Counted from the stretch's first letter, positions 1 to 8,120 are shown. The stretch: 64,000 bases of DNA from Fibrobacter succinogenes (GCA_902776765.1 CACYRP010000008.1:1-64000); one strand, 5' to 3'. Notes: generated by a model from the sequence alone, not told the origin. Numbers and translations are program-made.

Positions 1-1
1 C

Positions 2-1540
2 GGTTATGCCCGCCAGACCGGTAAGGTCGGTGTAGCTCTTGTCACTAGCGGTCCGGGTGCAACGAACACGTTTACAGGTATTTATACAGCTCTCATGGAC
101 TCCAGCCCAATCGTCGTGCTTACAGCACAGACGACAACTCCGAACTTGGGCAAGGACGCTTTCCAGGAATGCGATACAAGCGGTATGACTTTTGCAACCG
201 TCAAGCATTCTTACTTGGTCAAGGACACCAACGACCTTCCGCGCGTGATGAAGGAAGCATTCCACATCGCTCGTAGCGGCCGCCCGGGTCCGGTGCTTAT
301 CGACCTCCCGAAGGACGTGACTGCAGGCCCATGCACGGCTCCGTTCACCGACCAGATGGACCTCCCCGGCTACAAGATTCCGACTTACGCTTCTACCGAA
401 AGCGTCGAAAAGGCAGCCGACTACATCAAGAATTCTAAGAAGCCGCTCCTCCTCGTGGGTCACGGTGCCATGATTTCTGGCGCATCCCGCCAGGTGAAGG
501 AACTTGCCGAAAAGCTCGGTGCTCCAGTTTGCTGCACAATGCTTGGCCTCGGCGCATTCCCGACCGATCACGAACTTTCGCTCGGCATGCTCGGCATGCA
601 CGGCACGATTTACGCCAACAAGGCCGTGCTCGAATGCGACTTGATCCTTTCGATCGGTAGCCGTTGGGACGACCGCATTACCGGTAAGCTCAGCGAATTC
701 TGCAAGAACGCCGTGAAGATGCACATCGACATCGACCCTGCCGAAGAAGGCAAGGTATTGCAGCCGGATGTGTTCATGTGCGGTGATGCCAAGCTCGTCT
801 TGGAACAGCTCCTCCCGATGGTCAACAAGCTCGATACCGCCGACTGGATCAAGACTTGCCAGACCTGGAAGAAGCGCTACCCGCTCACCTACGCCAAGCA
901 GGGCGGCCTCCGTATGCAGCACATCGTTGCAACGGTGAGCGAACTCACCCACGGCAAGGCCATTGTCACCACAGACGTGGGCCAGCACCAGATGTGGGTG
1001 GCTCAGTTCTTCCACATCAACTATCCGCGTCAACTCCACTCCAGCGGTGGTGCAGGCACCATGGGCTTTGGCTTCCCTGCTGCTATCGGTGCCGCATTCG
1101 GCAACGAAACCGGTTGGCCGGTTTGCAGTTTCAGCGGTGACGGTGGTTTCCAGATGACCGAAGCAGAACTTGCAACGGCAGCCATCCACAAGCTTCCCAT
1201 CAAGATTTTCGTGATGGACAACAAGTACCTTGGCATGGTGCGCCAGTGGCAGGAACTCTTCTACGACCACCGCTATTCCAGCGTCGATATGAAGGGCAAC
1301 CCGGACTTCGTGAAGCTCGCCGAAGCTTATGGCATCCCGGGTCTCCGCATCAAGCGCCCGGCAGACGCTGAACGCGTGATTCAGAAGGCTTTGGACTACA
1401 ACGACGGCCCGATCCTCATCCACTGCGAATGCGAAAAGGAAGACAACGTGTTCCCGATGATTCCGGCAGGCGCTCCGATCACAAGCATGATCACCGAACA
1501 GCCGAAGACGCAGCTCGAAAAACCCACCGGATCGACGTAA
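2..1540 (+). CDS. ilvB: Acetolactate synthase large subunit (5' end missing)
   Basis: This is the catalytic subunit of acetohydroxyacid synthase, which condenses pyruvate with pyruvate or 2-oxobutyrate in valine, leucine and isoleucine synthesis. The frame is open from base 2, and the residues before the first internal ATG at 95 (GYARQTGKVG, then TSGPGATN) are typical IlvB sequence, so the true start lies upstream of the window. About 512 residues are present of a usual 570-590. The ThDP-binding GDGGF motif and its partner asparagine (VMDNKYLGM) sit in the C-terminal third. The regulatory subunit follows after 15 bases, so the two are probably one operon. The identification is firm. Confidence 0.97.
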   Translation, partial: GYARQTGKVGVALVTSGPGATNTFTGIYTALMDSSPIVVLTAQTTTPNLGKDAFQECDTSGMTFATVKHSYLVKDTNDLPRVMKEAFHIARSGRPGPVLIDLPKDVTAGPCTAPFTDQMDLPGYKIPTYASTESVEKAADYIKNSKKPLLLVGHGAMISGASRQVKELAEKLGAPVCCTMLGLGAFPTDHELSLGMLGMHGTIYANKAVLECDLILSIGSRWDDRITGKLSEFCKNAVKMHIDIDPAEEGKVLQPDVFMCGDAKLVLEQLLPMVNKLDTADWIKTCQTWKKRYPLTYAKQGGLRMQHIVATVSELTHGKAIVTTDVGQHQMWVAQFFHINYPRQLHSSGGAGTMGFGFPAAIGAAFGNETGWPVCSFSGDGGFQMTEAELATAAIHKLPIKIFVMDNKYLGMVRQWQELFYDHRYSSVDMKGNPDFVKLAEAYGIPGLRIKRPADAERVIQKALDYNDGPILIHCECEKEDNVFPMIPAGAPITSMITEQPKTQLEKPTGST

Positions 1541-1555
1541 TAGGAGAATTTGAAA

Positions 1556-2050
1556 ATGAAAGATATTGCACATTCTATTAGCTTGTTAGTGGCAAACCGC
1601 CCGGGCGTGCTCGTGCGTATTGCACTCGTGTTCTCCCGCCGTGGCTACAACATCGATTCTCTCGTCGTCTCCCCCACGCTCGACCCGAACTTCAGCCGCA
1701 TGAACATCATCGCTCACGGCAATCCCGAAATCTTGATGCAAATCATCAAGCAGCTCGAAAAGCTCGTGGACGTGGTGCAAGCCAAGGACCATACCGGTAC
1801 CGACGCCGTGGAAAAGGAACTCGCACTTATCAAGGTTCGTTGCACTGCAGAACAGCGCACCGAGATCTTGCAGCTTTGCGACCATTTCCACGCCAACACC
1901 GTCGATATGACAATGACTTCCATGATTATCCAGATCACGGGCAACAGCGTCAAGGTCGATACCCTCAAGAGCTTGTTGCAGAAGTTCGAAATCGTGGAAT
2001 ACATCCGCACGGGCAAGGTCATCATGCTCCGCGGCGAAGACAAGACGTAA
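1556..2050 (+). CDS. ilvN: Acetolactate synthase small (regulatory) subunit
   Basis: This is the regulatory subunit that activates IlvB and usually confers valine feedback inhibition. An N-terminal ACT domain (about residues 4-80, with NRPGVLVRI and RRGYNIDSL) is followed by the C-terminal domain typical of the family; 164 residues is normal length. I chose the ATG at 1556 because the AGGAG at 1542-1546 lies 9 bases upstream. A TTG at 1550 in the same frame would be only 3 bases from it. The gene directly follows ilvB, and a hairpin terminator lies at 2213-2239. Confidence 0.95.
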   Translation: MKDIAHSISLLVANRPGVLVRIALVFSRRGYNIDSLVVSPTLDPNFSRMNIIAHGNPEILMQIIKQLEKLVDVVQAKDHTGTDAVEKELALIKVRCTAEQRTEILQLCDHFHANTVDMTMTSMIIQITGNSVKVDTLKSLLQKFEIVEYIRTGKVIMLRGEDKT

Positions 2051-2065
2051 GGCGACAAAGTCGCC

Positions 2066-2200
2066 AGTTACTAGATACTAGTTACTCCGCCCTTCGGGCT
2101 AGTTACTAGATAATAGTTACTAGTTAATAGTTAAGAGTTACTAGAGATAAGAAGCATCTTGTTTAAAGCAATCTAGTAACTAGTAACTTAGAACTCGGAA
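2066..2200. repeat. TAGTAACTAGT-type intergenic repeat tract (within 2051-2394)
   Basis: The gene-free stretch 2051-2394 begins with a tract of overlapping AGTTACTAGAT, TAGTTACTAG and TAATAGTTA units. They resemble tracts at 5822-5855, 25285-25315, 26712-26745 and 44518-44546. After it come the ilvN terminator and an AT-rich segment with a TATATT box at 2341-2365 that probably carries the promoter of the next operon. Function is unknown; these tracts sit only between genes in this window. Confidence 0.6.
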
Positions 2201-2212
2201 CAACAAAGAAAG

Positions 2213-2239
2213 ACGTTCGGGAAACCGAGCGTTTTTTTT
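2213..2239 (+). terminator. Intrinsic terminator after ilvBN
   Basis: The arms ACGTTCGG and CCGAGCGT form an 8-bp stem with one G-U pair and a 4-base loop. The stem is followed by a run of eight T residues. Confidence 0.8.
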
Positions 2240-2394
2240 GCAATTCTAGTAACTCTCAACTCTAAACTCCCTCCCCTATATGCAACGGATGCAACAAAAA
2301 CGTTCAGTGCTATTCATAAAATTAGCCCCAAATTGCATTTTATATTCCAAAACAAACTATATTAAGATGGAGTGTTAAGGATGAAGGAGGAAAT

Positions 2395-3009
2395 ATGAAA
2401 ATCGAAAAGAAGAAAGTCTCTGGAAATGCCCGCTTGTCCAAAGCAACAAAAGCGGGAGCCGCCACCTTGCTAGGCATGACATCCGTTTTCATGGCCGCTT
2501 GCGTTAGCGACTCTGATCCTGAATCGGGAACGCCCATGGCTCCTGTAGAACCTACAAGCAGTAGCGACAATTCGACAGGTCCAGAAAACACGTCCAGTTC
2601 TTCTATCATCGATATTCCCTTGAGCCATGAACGCCTCAGCAGTTCCGTCGAAGAAGCCCTTTCTTCATCCGCAGAAAAGTTGAGCAGTTCCTCTATAATA
2701 CCAACAAGCTCTTCTGGTGGTTACCACGCATTCAGTTCCTCAATAGCTACGCAACCAAGCAGTTCTTCAGAAGCGGCCCCGGCTTCTTCATTAGAAGAAT
2801 CACCGGCCAGTTCCTCTAGCGTCCAAACCGAAGAAAATTCTTCTAGCAGCGTCCGTCAAGCACCTTCTTCAAGTTCTATAAACTATCCATTCGAACGCCA
2901 ATGCGAAATGGTAGATTCCACGGGCATCAAAGTCATCATGTGCCACGACGATGACCGAGGTATGATGGCGAGCATGGTTTCCACTTACGAAATGTCAGAC
3001 ATGACGTAA
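2395..3009 (+). CDS. Ser-rich lipoprotein, paralog 1 of the radical SAM cassette
   Basis: A 204-residue secreted lipoprotein of unknown function, starting at an ATG preceded by AGGAGG at 2385-2390. The N-terminus MKIEKKKVS leads into a hydrophobic segment ending in a lipobox (MAAC). A low-complexity Ser-rich linker follows, interrupted by a conserved block (IIDIPLSHERLSSS). The C-terminal 40 residues contain two Cys and end in SMVSTYEMSDMT. The two downstream paralogs share the N-terminus, the DIP-S-E block and the C-terminal motif in a stronger form. The spacing (23 bases to the next gene) and the linked radical SAM enzyme suggest it is a modification substrate. That role is inference; the lipoprotein call is well supported. 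Confidence 0.8.
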   Translation: MKIEKKKVSGNARLSKATKAGAATLLGMTSVFMAACVSDSDPESGTPMAPVEPTSSSDNSTGPENTSSSSIIDIPLSHERLSSSVEEALSSSAEKLSSSSIIPTSSSGGYHAFSSSIATQPSSSSEAAPASSLEESPASSSSVQTEENSSSSVRQAPSSSSINYPFERQCEMVDSTGIKVIMCHDDDRGMMASMVSTYEMSDMT

Positions 3010-3032
3010 TCATTTAAGAGTGTTAGGCAAAA

Positions 3033-3689
3033 ATGAAAATCGAAAAGAAAAAAGTCTCTAGCAAGGCATCGCTTTCGACTGCAGCAAAGACCGCAATAGC
3101 ATCTACGCTTGGCATGGCCGCAACACTTTCTCTGAGCGCTTGCCTCGGAGAAGCCGAATCCGGCGCACCAATGGGGCCCGAACAAGAACCAACATGTGGA
3201 GAGGCCGCATGCGACCCCCAATCCAGCAGTTCTAGCGTTCTCGACATTCCTAAAAGCCAGGAGCGCCTTAGCAGTTCTGCGCTAGATGCACTTTCTTCAG
3301 CCGCAAAACTGAGCAGCAGTTCTCAAGAACTTCCTATTTCCGCAGGCATACCTCATTCTTCCCCGTCGGCCGTATCATCTAGCAGTTCGTCTGCCACACC
3401 GCTTAGCAGTTCTGTAGAAGAGCCTATAGCGCTCTCTGGCGACATCGCCCCCTTCGAAGACCCCGTATCAAGTTCATCCGAAGCCAACTCCAGCAGCAGT
3501 CGCCCAGAAGTTAAAATTATCACCATAGAACCTGATCCGGACACAGCCGAACACAAGTACGATATTGATGTCATTCGCTGTGACGGAACAGACTCAACGT
3601 CTTACGATGTTCGTCTTTGCAAAGACCCCCACGGATTCACCATACTCAGCATGGTCACTACGTTCGAGCAGGATGACATTCAAGCATAA
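3033..3689 (+). CDS. Ser-rich lipoprotein, paralog 2 of the radical SAM cassette
   Basis: A 218-residue paralog of the preceding gene. It has the same MKIEKKKVS N-terminus, a lipobox (LSAC), a Ser-rich linker and the conserved block VLDIPKSQERLSSS. Its C-terminus has a Cys-Asp cluster (RLCKDPHG) and ends in SMVTTFEQDDIQA, identical to the end of paralog 3. The upstream ribosome-binding site is weak. It lies 10 bases from the next gene, so all four genes here read as one operon. Function unknown. Confidence 0.8.
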   Translation: MKIEKKKVSSKASLSTAAKTAIASTLGMAATLSLSACLGEAESGAPMGPEQEPTCGEAACDPQSSSSSVLDIPKSQERLSSSALDALSSAAKLSSSSQELPISAGIPHSSPSAVSSSSSSATPLSSSVEEPIALSGDIAPFEDPVSSSSEANSSSSRPEVKIITIEPDPDTAEHKYDIDVIRCDGTDSTSYDVRLCKDPHGFTILSMVTTFEQDDIQA

Positions 3690-3699
3690 GGTTCGCTCC

Positions 3700-4206
3700 A
3701 TGAAAATCGAAAAAAAGAAAGTCTCAGCCAGCACCCCCATCAGCTGCATAGCCAAAAGCGCCATTGCAGCCGCCTTGGGGGTTACGGCCGCTCTTAACCT
3801 AAACGCCTGCGACAACAGCACTTCTGCTTCAGACAACGAAAAATCCAAAAACAATTCAGAACCGCAATGCGATGCAAACACTTGCGGAAAGAATTCAAGC
3901 AGTTCTAGCGAAGCAGAATCAAGCAGCTCAAGCAACGTCATCGATATTCCCAAGAGTTACGAGCATTACAGCAGTTCCGCTATCGAAGCGCTTTCGTCAG
4001 CCGCACTCAGCAGTTCATCTACAGAAACACCAACTTCAGTGGACAATCCACAAAATCAATCGTCTTCTTCAGTAGAACAGCCTAATCTATATCCGAATGA
4101 AAAGATTCTCATTCCACAAGTTCATCTTTGTGAAGATCCCAATGATCCGAGATGCCTTATAGACAGCATGGTCACTACGTTCGAGCAGGATGACATTCAA
4201 GCATGA
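3700..4206 (+). CDS. Ser-rich lipoprotein, paralog 3 of the radical SAM cassette
   Basis: A 168-residue paralog. The open frame extends upstream to 3565, but the ATG at 3700 restores the MKIEKKKVS N-terminus shared with its two neighbours, so this start is chosen. Lipobox (LNAC), Ser-rich linker, conserved block VIDIPKSYEHYSSS, then a Cys-containing segment (HLCEDPNDPRC) and the tail SMVTTFEQDDIQA. Its stop codon overlaps the start of the radical SAM gene in an ATGA junction, so the two are probably translationally coupled. Confidence 0.8.
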   Translation: MKIEKKKVSASTPISCIAKSAIAAALGVTAALNLNACDNSTSASDNEKSKNNSEPQCDANTCGKNSSSSSEAESSSSSNVIDIPKSYEHYSSSAIEALSSAALSSSSTETPTSVDNPQNQSSSSVEQPNLYPNEKILIPQVHLCEDPNDPRCLIDSMVTTFEQDDIQA

Positions 4207-5291
4207 ACTTAGTCCTTTGCCTTACAGAACAGTGCAACTTGCGCTGTAAATACTGCTATTACAAGGAATCGCAAGCCGACCGCAAAACAGTCATGGACGA
4301 TGCTACGCTAGAACAAGCCATCCGCATCGCGTTAGAACGCACGATTTTTTTCAAGCAACAGTTCATGAATATCACGTTTTTTGGAGGCGAGCCCCTGATC
4401 CGCAGGGATGCCATTTACAAAGGCGTGAACTTCGCCAAAGCGCTGGTCGCCGATGCGATGGACAACGGCAAAATCACAAGCAATTTCAGGCTGAATTTTG
4501 CGGTAAACACAAACGGAACGCTATTCGACGATGAGTTTTTTGATTTTTGCGAAAAGGAACATTTCCGCATTTATCTTTCGCTCGACGGGCCGGAACACCA
4601 CCACGATATCGCCCGCCGCACTGTCAACGGAACCGGAAGTTTTAAAGCGATTGAGCCCAACATCTCCCGCTTTGCAAAACTTGGTGCAGTCGCATTAAGC
4701 ACAGTCACTCGCGCGCATGTGAACACGCTTTTCGAAAGCGTCAAGTGGCTCCACGAACAAGGATTCCAAAGCCTCACCACAAGTGTTGATTTTGACGGGA
4801 AATGGACAAGCGAAGATTTTGACAAGCTCGCGATCCAATACCAGAAAATGGCACAATATTGGAAAGAATGTCGAGAAAAAGGCGAAAAGTTTTTCCTCGG
4901 CACAATCCACGACAAAGTAAAAATAATTCTTACAAATTCACGATACAGGCTCTACTCATGCCACGTGTATAACGGTGCTATCGGAGTGGCAACCAATGGA
5001 AACATATTCCCCTGCACACGATTTATAACATCAAACCCAAACACCCTATATGTGCAGGGGAACGTTTTCACAGGCTTTGACGAAACCGCCTGCGAAGAAA
5101 TCCGCAACTTTTTAGACAACGACAAAAAAGAATGTGAAGGCTGCGATATTCGCTACCGCTGCTGCGCCCACGAATGCGCATGCACCAGTTTTTACACAAC
5201 CGGAAGCATCGAAGGTGTATCGCCCGAAGTCTGCACGCACGAAAGAATGCTCGCAGAAATTTGCGACACGTTGCTAGAAAAAATTGCTTAA
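4203..5291 (+). CDS. Radical SAM/SPASM protein, putative lipoprotein or peptide maturase
   Basis: A 362-residue radical SAM enzyme with no signal peptide, hence cytoplasmic. The N-terminal 4Fe-4S/SAM motif is CNLRCKYC (Cys12, Cys16, Cys19), followed by the glycine-rich FFGGEP motif. The C-terminal third carries a SPASM-type set of cysteines: CHVYNG, GNIFPC, then CEGCDIRYRC with further Cys, and a last Cys near the end. SPASM proteins bind auxiliary clusters and many modify ribosomal peptides (sactionine, thioether or other side-chain links). Its ATG overlaps the stop of the third lipoprotein gene by four bases. The likely substrates are the three lipoproteins. The chemistry cannot be read from the sequence; a sulfatase-maturase-type role is less likely because no sulfatase is near. 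Confidence 0.88.
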   Translation: MNLVLCLTEQCNLRCKYCYYKESQADRKTVMDDATLEQAIRIALERTIFFKQQFMNITFFGGEPLIRRDAIYKGVNFAKALVADAMDNGKITSNFRLNFAVNTNGTLFDDEFFDFCEKEHFRIYLSLDGPEHHHDIARRTVNGTGSFKAIEPNISRFAKLGAVALSTVTRAHVNTLFESVKWLHEQGFQSLTTSVDFDGKWTSEDFDKLAIQYQKMAQYWKECREKGEKFFLGTIHDKVKIILTNSRYRLYSCHVYNGAIGVATNGNIFPCTRFITSNPNTLYVQGNVFTGFDETACEEIRNFLDNDKKECEGCDIRYRCCAHECACTSFYTTGSIEGVSPEVCTHERMLAEICDTLLEKIA

Positions 5292-5301
5292 GAGGGGAAC
5301 A

Positions 5302-5347
5302 GGCTCAGGATGGCGAAAAGAAGACGACATCCTGAGCCCTAATTTTT
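5302..5347 (+). terminator. Terminator of the radical SAM operon
   Basis: A perfect 11-bp stem (GGCTCAGGATG at 5302-5312 with its complement at 5328-5338) is followed by AATTTTT. It lies between convergent genes. Confidence 0.8.
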
Positions 5348-5367
5348 CATAAAACATTCAGGAAGTT

Positions 5368-5781
5368 CTAAAAACCTAGAACCGCTTCGGAAATTTCGTT
5401 CGCTTCGTCGGAACCGTCATCAGTGCGGTCCGCATTGAACTCGCCCCAGCCTTCGCTAGTACCGCAGCCTACCCCAACATCCATCGTAGACCACTTGAAC
5501 ACCGCATAAACGCGTTCAAAGCGTTCCAAAATTTCAGTCAAGACATCCTCTGGAGGTTCGTTTTCGACGATGAACGTTCCGTCAACCGCAAGCAATTCTG
5601 ATTCTGGCAATTCCTCGAAGCGGCACTCGTATTCATCCGTCATAAAATCTTCGACAGAATACCATTCGCCGGAATCCACACTAGGCAATTCCGCTTCCGG
5701 AAAATGTTCCATGAAAGCATCCCACAAGGCATCTAAATCCTGTTGGACTCCAATGAAACGAACTAAAATTCGACAATCCAT
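5368..5781 (-). CDS. Small acidic hypothetical protein
   Basis: A 137-residue, strongly acidic, soluble protein with no signal peptide or membrane segment. I do not recognise a family. The N-terminus (MDCRILVRFIG) looks like the first strand of a small alpha/beta fold, and the C-terminus is Gly/Asp-rich. I chose the ATG at 5781 because a perfect AGGAGG (complement of 5788-5793) lies six bases upstream. The longer TTG start at 5787 would touch that site. It is a single-gene unit between the radical SAM operon and ssrA. Confidence 0.7.
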   Translation of the reverse strand: MDCRILVRFIGVQQDLDALWDAFMEHFPEAELPSVDSGEWYSVEDFMTDEYECRFEELPESELLAVDGTFIVENEPPEDVLTEILERFERVYAVFKWSTMDVGVGCGTSEGWGEFNADRTDDGSDEANEISEAVLGF

Positions 5782-5821
5782 ATCCAACCTCCTTTGCCTA
5801 AAATGTATAAAAAAATGTAGT

Positions 5822-5855
5822 CAATAGTTAGGAGTTACTAGTTACTAGTTAATTG
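5822..5855. repeat. TAGTTACTAGT-type intergenic repeat
   Basis: A short tract of AGTTACTAGTTACTAGTTAA units upstream of the acidic protein gene, the same family as the tract at 2066-2200. A short CAAGAGCCGAGCAG string near 5918 matches the core of the larger repeats at 23151-23621. Confidence 0.55.
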
Positions 5856-5942
5856 ATGGCTGCGCAGACTAAAAAACAGAATTTATGAAACAGCAAGATG
5901 GATTTATCCTATTACTCAAGAGCCGAGCAGTTCGTGTAAAAC

Positions 5943-5984
5943 AGAAATAGAAAAAGCTCACCTAAGTGAGCTTTTTCTATTTCT
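5943..5984 (-). terminator. Terminator hairpin of ssrA
   Basis: A perfect 19-bp inverted repeat (arms 5943-5961 and 5966-5984, loop CTAA) begins at the last encoded base of tmRNA. In the minus direction it gives a G/C core followed by TTTTTCTATTTC. Confidence 0.8.
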
Positions 5985-6341
5985 GGAGGTGAGGGGAGTC
6001 GAACCCCTGTCCAAAATCACGTCCATGTACGTTCCTACAAGCATTCCCTTCGAATTTAAGATCTCGTCTTATCCACGCCCAAGAAGGTCGGCGCGGAGTT
6101 TGACCAGCCTAGTAAATCTCGGGAAACGCCCCCAGGCATGACACTTCCCTATCCCATATTGCGTCCGGACGTACACCCCGATGGGAGCGGGATGAGGCCC
6201 GGCGTTGCCGTTAATTAGGCAGCGAGTGCGTAGTTTTCGTCAGCACTTATTTTTTTTCAGACTTTTTAACGAGTTGCCCTCGTCTGAGACCTCGACTTGC
6301 AACTAACACTTCGGTAACCCTGTCGAAACCAGATCACCCCC
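5984..6341 (-). ncRNA. ssrA: tmRNA, tag peptide ADENYALAA
   Basis: tmRNA rescues ribosomes stalled on broken messages and tags the product for proteolysis. On the minus strand the 5' end GGGGGTGATCTGGTTTCGAC and the 3' end GGTTCGACTCCCCTCACCTCCA form the tRNA-like domain. Acceptor arms GGGGGTG and CACCTCC pair with one G-U, and the discriminator A is at 5984; CCA does not appear to be encoded. The resume codon starts GCTGACGAAAAC and the frame reads ADENYALAA then TAA. About 358 nt, one-piece form. A promoter lies at 6508-6536, giving a precursor leader of roughly 160 nt. The mature 5' end is part of a long inverted repeat described separately. Confidence 0.96.
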
Positions 6342-6373
6342 GGTGCCTGCACCGGGGGTGATCTGGTTTCGAC
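6322..6373. repeat. 25-bp perfect inverted repeat over the tmRNA 5' end
   Basis: Arms 6322-6346 and 6349-6373 are exact complements separated by two bases (CT). One arm holds the first 20 bases of mature tmRNA plus five leader bases; the other is an inverted copy inside the precursor leader. The RNA precursor could fold into a 25-bp hairpin that hides the mature 5' end. Confidence 0.9.
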
Positions 6374-6507
6374 CCGTCGATTAAACGCGACCTTAAGGAG
6401 CGTTTAAGCCTTTGAGAGCGCAAGCTCGAAAAGCCCGTAGGGTGAGAATAACGCGAACAGCGTTATTCGAAGCAAACCAGAGCACATACCAGTGCTTTAG
6501 TGCTCCA
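6374..6507 (-). other. Structured leader of pre-tmRNA (part of gene-free 6342-6751)
   Basis: Between the ssrA promoter and the inverted repeat are two more hairpins: GAATAACGC with GCGTTATTC at 6446-6468, and GAGCAC with GTGCTC at about 6480-6505. The rest of the gap (6541-6700) holds an imperfect second copy of text found at 6374-6430 (GTCGATTAAACGCGA against GTCGACTAAATGCGA) and the promoter of the next gene. No open frame of note was seen. Confidence 0.5.
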
Positions 6508-6536
6508 AATATATAAAGTTCGAAGAAATTTGTAAA
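6508..6536 (-). promoter_or_regulatory. Sigma-70-type promoter of ssrA
   Basis: On the minus strand TTTACA (6531-6536) and TATATT (6508-6513) are separated by exactly 17 bases. Transcription would start near 6500. Confidence 0.75.
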
Positions 6537-6751
6537 GTAACCGTTTGGATTGAGACAGGCCAGTCGACTAAATGCGAGCTAGCGAGCATTTTGGCCATTG
6601 AGAACGCATGCGTTTAAACGACCTCTAATCCATCCTATTAGATGTATCAGCAACTTCAGTGTAAAAAATTTTTAGATAGAAAACGAGGTATTTTTGAACA
6701 GGTGGATTTTGCATTATTTTGTATATTCCGTTGTATGGAATAAGGTGTAAA

Positions 6752-8071
6752 ATGAAAAAGACTTTGCTTTTAGTTTTTGTTTGTGCAGTTCTGTTTGCGG
6801 TTGCGATTCTTTATACCGCATGTTCGGATGACAACTTGAGCATAGTTCAACGATCAATAGATTTGCACCGAGATTCTTTAAGTGCAGAGACGTGGCTAGA
6901 AGTCGAAAAGAACGAGAACGTCAAAATTTGTTTTGACTCAAAAGTCCGCGCATGGGAAACCTCGCTAGATACTAAAATTCTCAGTGAATCGTGTTTAAAA
7001 GTTCAAATTCCAATACTTATCGGAGTATCCCCTATCAATGTGAAATTTTCCGACTCAGACAACGCCTATAAACTCAATTTAGCGGTCGGCATGAAGTATC
7101 TGAATTTCATGAATGAAGAAGTTCTTTTGGGATACAGTGATTCTAGCGAATTTTCTATTGAAAATATATTAAGTACTTCAATAAGCGACCTTTTTAATAA
7201 AAAAGATCATAAAAAGATTGTTTATACTTCAATGTGTGACCTTTTTAAGAGAACGGATAATAAAAGGCTTATATCTGTAACAGGCTCGTATTTGATTGAT
7301 AAATACCCTGTAACCAACTGTGAAATAATACAGTCTATGTGGGATGATTTATCTGATTCTATTTTGACTTACAAAAAAGAAAAAAACAATAGCAACAACC
7401 GATGTCTTGAACACGATACAGTCGCAAATGAAGTCGCTTTATTACAAGCAATGAAATATGCAAATAAACGTAGTATTCGCGAAGGATTAAAACCTTATTA
7501 TTTTTTCAGATCGGATATAACATTGTCTGAAAAACAAAAAGTTATTGGTTATACCTACAACAAAAATGATCGAATATGGATTTCCATAGATTCTTCTTCT
7601 GATGGATATCGACTTTTATATTATGACGAATGGATGATGTTTGCTCGCGGTGGAGATAGAAGAAATGCTCCTTGGGACGATTCTACATCTTTTTATGAAT
7701 ATATGGAGTTGAGACAGACATCAGGACCTGTAGGAATGTTTTCACCTAATGGATATGGGATATATGACGTATTTGGTCTTGTTAAGGAACATGTTCTTTT
7801 TGAAGAAAACAATAAAATGAAGCGTAGATGCGAAGTTTATTATGTTACTTCGTCACCAAAGCCGCAGAAAGGAGTGATCCATCATCCGCAGAGGCTTCCG
7901 AGAACGAAGTCTGTAGATTATTTATCGTGTTTCAAAGGAGGTGGAAACTTGTACGATAATTGGGAAAAAATTAATTATGGTACAATTGATTATAGTTCAG
8001 ATCTAGGTGGTTTCCGCCTAATCCGCAACATCGGCAACAACGCCAAATGGACAGAAGTAAAATCTAAATGA
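6752..8071 (+). CDS. TIGR02171-like lipoprotein with FGE/sulfatase-modifying-type fold
   Basis: A 439-residue protein starting with a lipoprotein signal (lipobox LYTAC near residue 24). The frame is open from 6719, but the ATG at 6752 gives the signal peptide and has AAGGTG upstream. The C-terminal two-thirds resembles the formylglycine-generating-enzyme-like fold: LIDKYPVTNCEI, then GYRLLYYDEWMMFARGG, PNGYGIYDVFGLVKEHV and the closing GGFRLIRNIGNNAKW. This pattern matches the Fibrobacter paralogous family TIGR02171 as I know it. Such folds in this family need not be enzymes. The next gene is a paralog with the same ending. A TATATT box lies at 6722-6727. Confidence 0.75.
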   Translation: MKKTLLLVFVCAVLFAVAILYTACSDDNLSIVQRSIDLHRDSLSAETWLEVEKNENVKICFDSKVRAWETSLDTKILSESCLKVQIPILIGVSPINVKFSDSDNAYKLNLAVGMKYLNFMNEEVLLGYSDSSEFSIENILSTSISDLFNKKDHKKIVYTSMCDLFKRTDNKRLISVTGSYLIDKYPVTNCEIIQSMWDDLSDSILTYKKEKNNSNNRCLEHDTVANEVALLQAMKYANKRSIREGLKPYYFFRSDITLSEKQKVIGYTYNKNDRIWISIDSSSDGYRLLYYDEWMMFARGGDRRNAPWDDSTSFYEYMELRQTSGPVGMFSPNGYGIYDVFGLVKEHVLFEENNKMKRRCEVYYVTSSPKPQKGVIHHPQRLPRTKSVDYLSCFKGGGNLYDNWEKINYGTIDYSSDLGGFRLIRNIGNNAKWTEVKSK

Positions 8072-8120
8072 CAAATAAAGGACCAAGCTATTCCAGTTCT
8101 CTTTTTGTATATTCAATTGT

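Noticed and set aside
2560..4080. Many AGCAGTTC-type repeats that look like a short-repeat array
   Set aside because: They are codons of poly-serine linkers in three lipoprotein genes; spacing is irregular and in frame, so this is not a CRISPR.
6349..6720. A second tmRNA gene reading to the right from the inverted 5' copy
   Set aside because: Only 25 bases match; no tag frame, pseudoknots or 3' tRNA half follow on the plus strand.
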